From NCBI GenBank assembly GCA_003512125.1, contig DOSQ01000005.1, forward strand, positions 1-21,373: a stretch of DNA of 21,373 bases, given 5' to 3'. A program made the position numbers and the translations under genes. The notes beneath the pieces were generated by a model. The model was not told the origin of the DNA, made no database searches, and worked only from the letters and a program-made list of their open reading frames with translations. This stretch comes from Acidaminococcaceae bacterium (GTDB lineage Bacteria > Bacillota > Negativicutes > Acidaminococcales > Acidaminococcaceae). Of the stretch, positions 14,692-21,373 are shown in pieces (the first letter of the stretch is position 1; every line of letters begins with the position of its first letter).

Positions 14692-15555
14692 TTATTTAAC
14701 AATTATCATTACATTACATTCCCGGATACCGGCAATCTTTTCCCAGGGACGCTGATAACTCAGTTTCAGCTGATACGTCCCGACCGCTTTTGCTGCATAA
14801 AACTGAAACTCCGTACCGGGGGTGCCAACCTGTTCCTTTTGGGAATTGGGAATCACAAAAGAGCTGCCTGCCTTAATGATGCCTTCAGCCGGACCGCCGG
14901 TTACAGAATGCACCCACTGGTAGCCGGTGCTGGGATTGGCATTCAATTTGAAGGCTGCCATGTCCCCCTGCTTCATCGTGAGAATTTTTCCATTACTGTT
15001 TTCCGTCAGTTTCCAAACTGTCAGAAGCCTGCCGATATCACCGATGCGGGCCAAAGGCAGCAGTTCCTGATAGGAAATCTTTTGCGTAAAGGCAGCGCCT
15101 TTCTTCTCCGGAAGGACAACGCCTTCTTCTGTAAACAATAGATTTTCTTCCTGTTTGCCCAGCAGTTTTTCCCTGTCATCACTATCGAAGAAAAAATCAT
15201 CCAGCGTAAATTCACGGCCGGTTGTCAAATCTACATTCACTCCGCGGTAATACGTTCGCCCGCCATTCGTTCCTTTCAGAAGAATGCTGACAAGACTGGG
15301 ACGGTTCAGGGTTACTTCATACGTAACCTTTCCTTTCTTCCCAACTTTATCCGCCACGTCTTCTGCTGCATTACGCAACATGTTGTTGGCAGAACGCTGG
15401 AATGTTTCGTCATTGGCTCCGTCAACCACAGGTATTTCCACCGTAATCTGTTTTCCATATTTTAATTCCGTCAGCACCGTCGTGGGCTGATCCGCAAAAG
15501 CGCTCTGGCAGAACAGCAACGCAGCTGTCAGTAACGCGCCCATCATTTTTTTCAT
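14692..15555 (-). CDS. Secreted DUF3298-like protein with C-terminal chagasin (I42) inhibitor domain
   Basis: A 287-residue exported protein. Residues 1-21 form a signal peptide (Lys-Lys, a hydrophobic core, cleavage predicted at AFA-DQ after residue 21). Residues about 25-180 resemble DUF3298-type domains, with the NVDLTTGREFTLDDFF segment typical of that fold. Residues about 190-287 match the I42 chagasin-like cysteine peptidase inhibitors: the three inhibitory loops are visible as NPSTGYQW (from Asn207), a glycine-rich GTPGTEF loop near 244-250, and RPW at 269-271. Family knowledge predicts binding of papain-like cysteine peptidases; the target is unknown. GGAGG lies five bases before the ATG. 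It follows gltX by 124 bp with no terminator seen, so it is likely co-transcribed with it. The target and biological role are inference. Confidence 0.85.
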   Translation of the reverse strand: MKKMMGALLTAALLFCQSAFADQPTTVLTELKYGKQITVEIPVVDGANDETFQRSANNMLRNAAEDVADKVGKKGKVTYEVTLNRPSLVSILLKGTNGGRTYYRGVNVDLTTGREFTLDDFFFDSDDREKLLGKQEENLLFTEEGVVLPEKKGAAFTQKISYQELLPLARIGDIGRLLTVWKLTENSNGKILTMKQGDMAAFKLNANPSTGYQWVHSVTGGPAEGIIKAGSSFVIPNSQKEQVGTPGTEFQFYAAKAVGTYQLKLSYQRPWEKIAGIRECNVMIIVK

Positions 15556-15679
15556 GAGTCCTCCTCAGGTACAAGGCCTCGTAAATCAAACGGTAATGGA
15601 ATGCATCGCATCTGTTTTTTACAAAACTCCTCCGGTCCACCGGCGCCACTGCAAAGCGGCAACGGAAACTGAAAAGGAT

Positions 15680-17158
15680 TTAGGCCATTTGTTCAGCAAA
15701 GGCAATCGCCCGATCCATACGTTCCAGTGTTTTTTCCTTGCCCAGCAGAACCATCACGTCGAACATGCCCGGGGTTACGGTGCGACCGGACAGCGCCAGA
15801 CGGCTGGGCTGGATCACCTTGCCTAATGCCACGCCTTCTTCTTCTGCAAGGGCATTATACAGCTTTTCCAGATCCGCTTCATTGAATTCCGCTTCAGGCG
15901 CTGCAGCTACCCGTTCCCTGCATTTTTTCAGCAGGGCAACGCCTTCTGCAGTGAAGAACTTGCGGGCTCCTTTTTCATCAAAGGCATCAAAATCCTTGAA
16001 GAAATATGTGGAAGCGTCCACGATCTCCTGCAGCGTTTTCACGCGAACCCTCACTACTTCCACCAGATGAGCCAGGTACTTCTGGTTCGCTTCGTCCTGC
16101 AGCCATTCCTCTGTCACCAGCCCGTCCTTCAAAAAGAACGGTTTCACATCGTTGACGATACGTTCCAGCGGCAGGCTCTGCAGGTACTGGCCGTTGATCC
16201 AGTACAGCTTTTTGATATCATACACCGCCCCTTTGTGGGACATCTTGTTCATGTCAAACTGTTTTACGGTTTCTTCTTTGCTGATGATCTCCTGATTGCC
16301 TTCCGGGGACCAGCCTAACAGGGTCAGATAGTTCAGCAATGCTTCCGGCAGATAGCCCATCGCCTGGAACTCTTCCACCGACTGGGCGCCATGCCGTTTG
16401 GACAGCTTACTGCGGTCCGGCGCCAGAATCATGGACATATGACCGAACTCCGGCACAGGGAAGCCCAATGCTTCGTAGAGGAGAATCTGTTTCGGCGTGT
16501 TAGGGATATGTTCCTCCGCCCGGAGCACATGGGTCATACCCATCAGATGGTCGTCGATCACAACGGCAAAGTTGTAAGTGGGCGTGCCGTTCGTCTTGGC
16601 GATGACAAAATCATCAAACTGGGTCAGGTCAAAATCCATGCGGCCATGGATGAGATCCTTCACACGCATGTTCCCTTTCATGGGAATCTTGAACCGGATG
16701 GAATGGGGTTCGCCGGCAGCCAGCCTGCGCTCCACTTCCTCTTTGGAAAGATTACGGCAAGTACGGGGGTAACGGAACGGCTGCTTCCTCTGCCGCTGGA
16801 TCTCACGCTGCGCCTCCAGTTCTTCCGGCGTGCAGAAGCAGTAATACGCCTTGCCTTCATCCAGTAACTGCTGAATATATTTCTGATAAATTTCCGTACG
16901 CTGGGACTGGTAATACGGTTCGCACGGCCCCCCTACTTCCGGGCCTTCATCCCAATCCAGGCCCAGCCATTTCATGCTCCGGATAATCTGCCCCACCGAG
17001 CCTTCCTGAAAACGGGCCGGGTCAGTGTCTTCAATACGCAGCACCAGCTTGCCGCCCTGGCTTCTGGCAAACAGCCAGTTGAACAGGCAGGTACGGGCGC
17101 CGCCAACATGTAAATTGCCCGTGGGACTGGGGGCAAAACGTACGCGAACTTCACTCAT
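15680..17158 (-). CDS. gltX: Glutamyl-tRNA synthetase
   Basis: A 492-residue class I aminoacyl-tRNA synthetase that charges tRNA-Glu, and in many Firmicutes also tRNA-Gln for later amidation. It opens RFAPSPTGNLHVGGART with HVGG at 17-20 in place of HIGH, and has the KMSKS-equivalent KLSKR at 251-255. The C-terminal anticodon-binding helical domain is complete. Cys107, Cys109 and Cys134 sit where E. coli GluRS binds zinc, but the fourth ligand (CRH in E. coli) is Asn136 here. TAGGAG stands nine bases before the ATG. It starts 86 bp after the alaS stop; the gap holds only a small hairpin (17196-17209) with four T, so alaS and gltX may be co-transcribed. Confidence 0.97.
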   Translation of the reverse strand: MSEVRVRFAPSPTGNLHVGGARTCLFNWLFARSQGGKLVLRIEDTDPARFQEGSVGQIIRSMKWLGLDWDEGPEVGGPCEPYYQSQRTEIYQKYIQQLLDEGKAYYCFCTPEELEAQREIQRQRKQPFRYPRTCRNLSKEEVERRLAAGEPHSIRFKIPMKGNMRVKDLIHGRMDFDLTQFDDFVIAKTNGTPTYNFAVVIDDHLMGMTHVLRAEEHIPNTPKQILLYEALGFPVPEFGHMSMILAPDRSKLSKRHGAQSVEEFQAMGYLPEALLNYLTLLGWSPEGNQEIISKEETVKQFDMNKMSHKGAVYDIKKLYWINGQYLQSLPLERIVNDVKPFFLKDGLVTEEWLQDEANQKYLAHLVEVVRVRVKTLQEIVDASTYFFKDFDAFDEKGARKFFTAEGVALLKKCRERVAAAPEAEFNEADLEKLYNALAEEEGVALGKVIQPSRLALSGRTVTPGMFDVMVLLGKEKTLERMDRAIAFAEQMA

Positions 17159-17244
17159 GATAACTAACTCCTATCTCACTGCAATTCAACGCAAAACTGC
17201 TTTTGCAGTACTTATATTATCAAAACCAATAAAACCGTTTCAGA

Positions 17245-19869
17245 TTACTTGACCTGACTTTCAATTACACCCCAGGCAGCCTGAAGTGCTTCGTCCACTT
17301 TAGCCGCATCCTTGCCGCCGGCCTGTGCCATATCCGGACGACCGCCGCCGCCACCGCCGCACAGGGCCGCCACTTCTTTCACGATCTTTCCGCAATGAAT
17401 GCCTTTGGCTACTGCGTCTTTATGGGCCATGGCCAGGATACCGATCTTACCGTTTTCGAATACGGAAGCCAGCACCACTACGCCGCCGGTCTTATCCCGG
17501 AGCTGATCGCCCATGGTACGCAGGGCATTTACATCAGATACGCTGACTTTCTGTACCAGCGCATTGACTCCCTTTATGTCCTTCACCTGATCTGCCGCGC
17601 TGGAAGCTGCCGCCGCAGCCATCTTGCTTTCCAGTGCCTTAACTTTCTGTGAAGCTTCTTTGGCTTCTGCCGCCAGCACATCCAAACGTTCTTCCACATC
17701 CGTGTTGCGGCAATGCAGTTTAGCCGCTACATTCCCGATAGTCTTTTCCAATCCTTCCACATATTGCAGCGCGCCGAAACCGGTGACTGCTTCAATACGG
17801 CGCACACCGGCACCGGTAGAAGATTCGCTGACGATTTTAAACAGACCGATCTGGGCCGTGTTGCTTACATGTACACCGCCGCACAGTTCCATAGAGAAAT
17901 CCGGAACGGTCACGACGCGCACCACAGCGCCGTATTTTTCACCGAACAGCGCCATAGCGCCGCGTTTTTTCGCTTCTTCAATGGGTACTTCTTCAAAGGT
18001 AACGGTCTTGGCCGCCAGAATCTGCTCGTTGACCATCTTTTCTACCTGCGCCAGTTCTTCCGGCGTTACAGCAGAAAAATGGGAGAAGTCAAAATGGAGA
18101 CGGTCCGGACCTACATAGCTGCCTGCCTGATTGACATGGTCGCCCAGCACTCTGCGCAGCGCTGCCTGCAGCAGATGGGTGGCCGTATGGTTCCGGGCGA
18201 TATCAGATTTGCGGACGGTATCCACTTCAAAGGTAACTTCATCGCCTGTCGCAATGGTTCCTTCTTCCACAGTACCCGCCATATAGGTAACGCCGTCCGG
18301 CAGCTTTTTCGTTTTGGTGACACGCATCAGTCCGGCCGGCGCTTTAATCACACCAATATCGCCTAATTGGCCGCCGCCTTCCGCATGGAACCCGGTCACG
18401 TCCAAAATCACTGCCGCGTCATTGCCGTCCGAAACGGAATCGACCGGCTGTGCGTCCGCTACCGGATACACTTTCATGACCTTACCGCAATGCGCGCACT
18501 CATCCACTTTTAAGTCTGCTGCGTTCAGATCCCGGTCATTGTAGATTACCGGACGTCCGGTTTTGTCGTCCCGGGCATCGCGGGCCATCTTGCGCTGTAC
18601 CTCCAACGCTTCGGCAAAGCCCTTTTCATCTAAGGTCATGCCGTGTTCTTCCAGAATTTCCGCTGTCAGTTCTTTCGGGAAACCGAAGGTGTCGGACAGT
18701 TTGAAAGCAATACTGCCATCCAGTTCGGTTTTTCCTTCCTCTTTCAGACGGACAATCTCCCCGTCCAGCATATCACTGCCGCTCTTCAGGGTCTTCAGGA
18801 AGCTGCTTTCTTCCATGTGGATGACTTTCTTAATATAATCCTGTTTCTCACGAATCTCCGGATAGTGGTCGCCGTACATGGAAACCACCACATCCACCGC
18901 GCCGCCTAAAAATTCACGGTCAATGCCCAGCAGGCGTCCGTGACGCACCGCACGGCGTAACACCCGGCGCAGAATGTACCCGCGGCCCAGGTTGGAAGGC
19001 AAAATGCCGTCGCCGATCATAAAGGTCAGGCTGCGGGCATGGTCAGCAATGACCTTCAGGGACACGTCGGTCTTCGGGGACGCGTTGTAGGCAACGCCGC
19101 TTTCCCTGCTGGCGTATTCAATAATGGGGAAAATCAAGTCCGTCTCAAAGTTGGAAGGCTTTCCCTGCAGCACGGACGCAATGCGTTCCAGGCCGGCGCC
19201 GGTATCAATGTTCTTATGTTCCAGCGGCGTATAGGTGCCATCCTCGTTCTGGTTGAATTGGGTGAATACCAGGTTCCACAGTTCCAGGAACCGTCCGCAG
19301 TCGCAGGCCGGGCCGCAGTCCGGTTTACCGCAGCCCCGTTCGGGCCCTAAATCGATATGGATTTCCGAGCAGGGGCCGCAGGGGCCGCTGCCAATTTCCC
19401 AGAAGTTATCTTCCAGACGCATGATCCGCTCATCCGGAATTCCAACAACATCATGCCAGATCTGGTATGCTTCATCGTCGGAAGTATGGATGGTAATGTA
19501 CAGTTTATCACCGGGCAGTTCCAGTTCTTTGGTCAGGAACTCCCAGCTCCAGGGAATAATCTCTTTTTTGAAGTAGTCGCCAAAGGAGAAATCTCCCAGC
19601 ATTTCAAAATAGGTATGATGGCGGGCGGTACGTCCCACGTTTTCAATATCGCCAGTGCGCACGCACTTCTGGCAGGTAGTCACACGGGGGGAAGGCGGCT
19701 TCATCTTACCGGTAAAGAAAGGTTTGAAAGGAGCCATGCCGGCGCCAATCAAAAGCAGGGTCGGATCATCCTGGGGGATCAGGGACGCGCTGGGCAGCCG
19801 CATATGCCCCCGTTCTTCAAAAAATCGTAAAAACCGTTCGCGGAGTTCGTTACCGCTCATGTACTTCAT
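17245..19869 (-). CDS. alaS: Alanyl-tRNA synthetase
   Basis: An 874-residue class II synthetase that charges tRNA-Ala and edits mischarged serine or glycine. The catalytic core occupies about 1-440 (TTCQKCVRTGDIENVG, HHTYFEMLGDFSFGDYF). The editing domain carries the zinc ligands HTATH (His561, His565) and CGGVH (Cys663, His667), where the usual CGGTH has Val for Thr. The C-terminal DHHA1 domain ends with the glycine-rich GGGGGGRPDMAQAGG. The first of two nearby ATG codons is chosen because AAGGAGAG precedes it at a suitable distance. It is transcribed from a perfect consensus promoter with a short leader of about 60 nt and has no T-box, although synthetase genes in Firmicutes often do. Confidence 0.98.
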   Translation of the reverse strand: MKYMSGNELRERFLRFFEERGHMRLPSASLIPQDDPTLLLIGAGMAPFKPFFTGKMKPPSPRVTTCQKCVRTGDIENVGRTARHHTYFEMLGDFSFGDYFKKEIIPWSWEFLTKELELPGDKLYITIHTSDDEAYQIWHDVVGIPDERIMRLEDNFWEIGSGPCGPCSEIHIDLGPERGCGKPDCGPACDCGRFLELWNLVFTQFNQNEDGTYTPLEHKNIDTGAGLERIASVLQGKPSNFETDLIFPIIEYASRESGVAYNASPKTDVSLKVIADHARSLTFMIGDGILPSNLGRGYILRRVLRRAVRHGRLLGIDREFLGGAVDVVVSMYGDHYPEIREKQDYIKKVIHMEESSFLKTLKSGSDMLDGEIVRLKEEGKTELDGSIAFKLSDTFGFPKELTAEILEEHGMTLDEKGFAEALEVQRKMARDARDDKTGRPVIYNDRDLNAADLKVDECAHCGKVMKVYPVADAQPVDSVSDGNDAAVILDVTGFHAEGGGQLGDIGVIKAPAGLMRVTKTKKLPDGVTYMAGTVEEGTIATGDEVTFEVDTVRKSDIARNHTATHLLQAALRRVLGDHVNQAGSYVGPDRLHFDFSHFSAVTPEELAQVEKMVNEQILAAKTVTFEEVPIEEAKKRGAMALFGEKYGAVVRVVTVPDFSMELCGGVHVSNTAQIGLFKIVSESSTGAGVRRIEAVTGFGALQYVEGLEKTIGNVAAKLHCRNTDVEERLDVLAAEAKEASQKVKALESKMAAAAASSAADQVKDIKGVNALVQKVSVSDVNALRTMGDQLRDKTGGVVVLASVFENGKIGILAMAHKDAVAKGIHCGKIVKEVAALCGGGGGGRPDMAQAGGKDAAKVDEALQAAWGVIESQVK

Positions 19870-19935
19870 AGGTTCTCTCTCCTTTTGCGTTTATAAAACA
19901 TCTTACTATTATAAACAAATTATATTAACTATAAA

Positions 19936-19964
19936 ATTATACGCAAAATCACGGATAATGTCAA
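19936..19964 (-). promoter_or_regulatory. Consensus promoter of alaS
   Basis: On the minus strand, TTGACA (19959-19964), a 17-bp spacer and TATAAT (19936-19941) match the sigma-70 consensus at all twelve positions. Predicted start is near 19929. Confidence 0.88.
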
Positions 19965-19974
19965 TGAATCTGCA

Positions 19975-20018
19975 AAGAAAAAGACGCCGCAAAACCGGGA
20001 ACGGTTGCTTGCGTCTTT
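19975..20018 (-). terminator. Intrinsic terminator after the 6S RNA gene
   Basis: On the minus strand an 8-bp outer stem (19980-19987 with 20011-20018) holds an inner stem (19993-19997 with 20002-20006) capped by a 4-nt loop, followed by TTTTTCTTT. It lies just upstream of the alaS promoter and insulates alaS from transcription of the RNA gene. Confidence 0.8.
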
Positions 20019-20049
20019 CCTTTTCTTTCTCTTTATGGAGCAAATCCGC

Positions 20050-20246
20050 ATATAAGCAAATTGCCCCACAATGCCGTTCATCTTCAGAGTATTGAACCTG
20101 CATGTGCAGGTGGGTGCCTTACCGCCAGTCGCAAAAGTCCACTCGAAGGAGGCTGGTTTTTGAAAGGCGCGACATCAGGCTCCCTTAGTAAATTCGTTGG
20201 CTCAGCACGTAGAAGGATGTAACGAACATCGCAGGGTAACTTTTAA
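20050..20246 (-). ncRNA. ssrS: 6S RNA
   Basis: 6S RNA binds the housekeeping RNA polymerase holoenzyme by mimicking an open promoter and represses transcription in slow growth. The minus-strand segment has the expected size (about 195 nt) and a long interrupted closing stem: 20216-20240 pairs with 20061-20082 across nearly its whole length with G-U pairs and small bulges. Inside, GTGCT and GGCAC, then GTCGC and GCGAC, can form the apical rod, leaving a central bubble. ACCTGCA/TGCAGGT forms the local hairpin typical of the 3' side of the bubble in Firmicutes. Segments such as GATGTTCG, GCTGAGCC and GCACCCACCTG resemble known 6S RNAs as I remember them. Ends are approximate. No protein-coding frame explains this conserved-looking spacer. 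Confidence 0.78.
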
Positions 20247-20325
20247 AAATATTTAGTTATCTGTTTACAGACTTTCGTTCCGTTAATCCGGAATCACAAT
20301 TGCATCTGCAAATCCTTACACTTAT

Positions 20326-20354
20326 ACTATAACAGACCCGGAGCATTTTTTCAA
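20326..20354 (-). promoter_or_regulatory. Possible promoter of the 6S RNA
   Basis: On the minus strand, TTGAAA (20349-20354), a 17-bp spacer and TATAGT (20326-20331) each match consensus at five of six positions. It overlaps the hairpin that follows aspS. Transcription would begin near 20319, giving about 70 nt of precursor before the mature 5' end. A weaker A/T-rich -10 nearer 20254 is an alternative. Confidence 0.5.
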
Positions 20355-20368
20355 TGCTCCGGGTCTGT
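20332..20368 (-). terminator. Long hairpin after aspS, probable terminator
   Basis: A perfect 16-bp stem (20332-20347 with 20353-20368) has a 5-nt loop and lies 128 bp after the aspS stop. Neither strand shows a full T tract next to it (minus: TATAGTATAAG; plus: CTTTACATTTC), so termination efficiency is uncertain. The 20369-20495 spacer shows nothing else. Confidence 0.6.
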
Positions 20369-20495
20369 CTTTACATTTCATTTAACACAATTTTTACAAA
20401 AACAGTTTGCTTTACTTTCCGTTTGTTAAGGATGTACACAATGCAAAACAAAATCTTTCCGTTCTATCCTTCTGGTGCACTCCTGTGCCTGATTT

Positions 20496-21373
20496 TTACT
20501 GCTGTTTCTTATCTTTTGCCAGCAACGACAGGCGGATATGCAGCTCACGCAGCTGTTTTTCGTCTACTACATTGGGTGCTTCGCTCATCATGTCGTTGGC
20601 ATTCTGGGTCTTCGGGAATGCGATGACGTCGCGGATGGACGGACGTTTTGCCATCAGCATGATCATACGGTCCAGACCGAAGGCCAGTCCTCCATGGGGA
20701 GGCGCACCGTACTCGAACGCCTGCATCATGAAGCCGAATTTTTCCTGCGCTTCCTCATCGGTAAGACCGATAGCTTCAAAGATAGCGTTCTGCACATCGC
20801 GGCGATGGATACGGATGGAACCGCCACCAAGTTCGACACCGTTCAGCACCATGTCGTACGCTTTGGCATACACTTTGCCGGGATTGGTCTGCAGCATGGG
20901 CAGATCTTCGTCGCAGGGTGCCGTAAACGGATGATGCATGGCAACCCAGCGTTTTTCATCCTCGTTCCACTCAAACATCGGGAAACGGGTAACCCAGGTA
21001 AAGCACAGTTTGTCTTTATCGATCAGGTTCATGCGTTTTGCCATTTCAATACGCAGAGCTCCCAACGCCTGGGCCACGGTAGCCGGTTTATCCGCTACGA
21101 ACAGCAACAGGTCGCCGGGTTCCGCGCTGGCCGTTTCCTTAATTTTGTTCAGATGGGCTTCGTCAAAGAACTTGGCGATCGGGGATTTCACGCTGCCGTC
21201 CGGCTGGATCTGCATCCAGGCCAGGCCTTTGGCGCCGTAGATTGCCACAAAATCAACCAGTCCGTCCAGTTCCCGGCGGGGAATGTTGGCGTCTCCTTTA
21301 ACGTTGATAGCTTTCACAATGCCGCCGTCGGCAATGATATTATTAAACACTTTAAAGTCAGAACCGGAAACCG
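20496..21373 (-). CDS. aspS: Aspartyl-tRNA synthetase, C-terminal part (5' end outside the window)
   Basis: The last 291 residues of a class II synthetase that charges tRNA-Asp (and tRNA-Asn in species using the amidation route). The reading frame stays open to the right edge, so the gene continues beyond it; a full bacterial AspRS has about 590 residues. The visible part begins inside the GAD insertion domain (about 110 residues, SGSDFKVFNNIIADGG), then returns to the catalytic core with TWVTRFPMFEW, MHHPFTAP, GGGSIRIHR and motif 3 GGLAFGLDRM, ending with RDVIAFPKTQNANDMMSEAP, a typical bacterial AspRS C-terminal signature. The stop TAA at 20496-20498 is followed by a long hairpin and the 6S RNA gene. 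Confidence 0.97.
   Translation of the reverse strand, partial: VSGSDFKVFNNIIADGGIVKAINVKGDANIPRRELDGLVDFVAIYGAKGLAWMQIQPDGSVKSPIAKFFDEAHLNKIKETASAEPGDLLLFVADKPATVAQALGALRIEMAKRMNLIDKDKLCFTWVTRFPMFEWNEDEKRWVAMHHPFTAPCDEDLPMLQTNPGKVYAKAYDMVLNGVELGGGSIRIHRRDVQNAIFEAIGLTDEEAQEKFGFMMQAFEYGAPPHGGLAFGLDRMIMLMAKRPSIRDVIAFPKTQNANDMMSEAPNVVDEKQLRELHIRLSLLAKDKKQQ

Noticed and set aside
17191..17209. Terminator between alaS and gltX
   Set aside because: Stem of only five pairs with four T, and a competing six-pair hairpin with the neighbouring bases; too weak to call.
19870..20340. T-box riboswitch upstream of alaS, or tmRNA/SRP RNA/RNase P RNA in the spacer
   Set aside because: The alaS promoter lies downstream of the structured segment and leaves a leader too short for a T-box. 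I see no tRNA-like ends, SRP Alu/S-domain motif or RNase P core; 6S RNA fits better.
20354..20934. Rightward open frames across the aspS 3' end
   Set aside because: Antisense to conserved AspRS motifs and overlapping the terminator hairpin.

Overview
The window reads as an ordinary chromosomal stretch of a low-to-mid GC Firmicute, dense with housekeeping genes. The best guess is a diderm Negativicute such as an Acidaminococcus or Phascolarctobacterium relative. That guess rests on the gene set (TGS-type nucleoside kinase, MutS2, PcrA, a long U32 protein, a 6S RNA of Firmicute type), GGAGG-type ribosome binding sites, and base composition near 50% G+C judged by eye. The genus is inference. I found no mobile element, phage, CRISPR array, toxin or other clearly accessory system.

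Region 1 (1-2.5 kb): a class A penicillin-binding protein (PBP1A type) on the + strand behind a strong extended -10 promoter, ending at a good intrinsic terminator. Region 2 (2.5-9.4 kb, - strand): mutS2, then a lysC-type aspartate kinase and a class I/II aminotransferase that look like a two-gene aspartate-metabolism unit, a terminator, then a TGS-domain uridine-kinase-like protein. The aspartate kinase carries a second in-frame start with its own ribosome binding site, predicting a separate regulatory (beta) subunit of 164 residues, as in Bacillus subtilis aspartokinase II. Region 3 (9.4-11.95 kb): a divergent promoter region and pcrA/uvrD-type helicase on the + strand, with a LexA-box-like sequence at its predicted start site. 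It ends at a terminator and is followed by an unexplained block of about 120 bp that is open in two antisense frames.

Region 4 (12.1-19.9 kb, - strand): alaS, gltX, a secreted DUF3298-like plus chagasin (I42) fusion protein, then a terminator/promoter junction and an 829-residue U32 protein (RlhA/TrhP-type RNA hydroxylase relative). alaS has a perfect consensus promoter and no T-box leader. Region 5 (19.97-21.37 kb, - strand): the 3' half of aspS, a long hairpin, and a 6S RNA gene of about 195 nt between aspS and alaS with its own terminator.

Taken together the window serves translation (three aminoacyl-tRNA synthetases, U32 RNA modification), transcription control (6S RNA), DNA repair (MutS2, PcrA), cell wall synthesis and aspartate-family amino acid metabolism. 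The items most worth a second look are the 6S RNA, the internal aspartate kinase start, the inhibitor-domain fusion, the dual-frame intergenic block at 11.95-12.07 kb, and promoters that appear to be nested inside terminator hairpins. None amounts to a clear new biological system.
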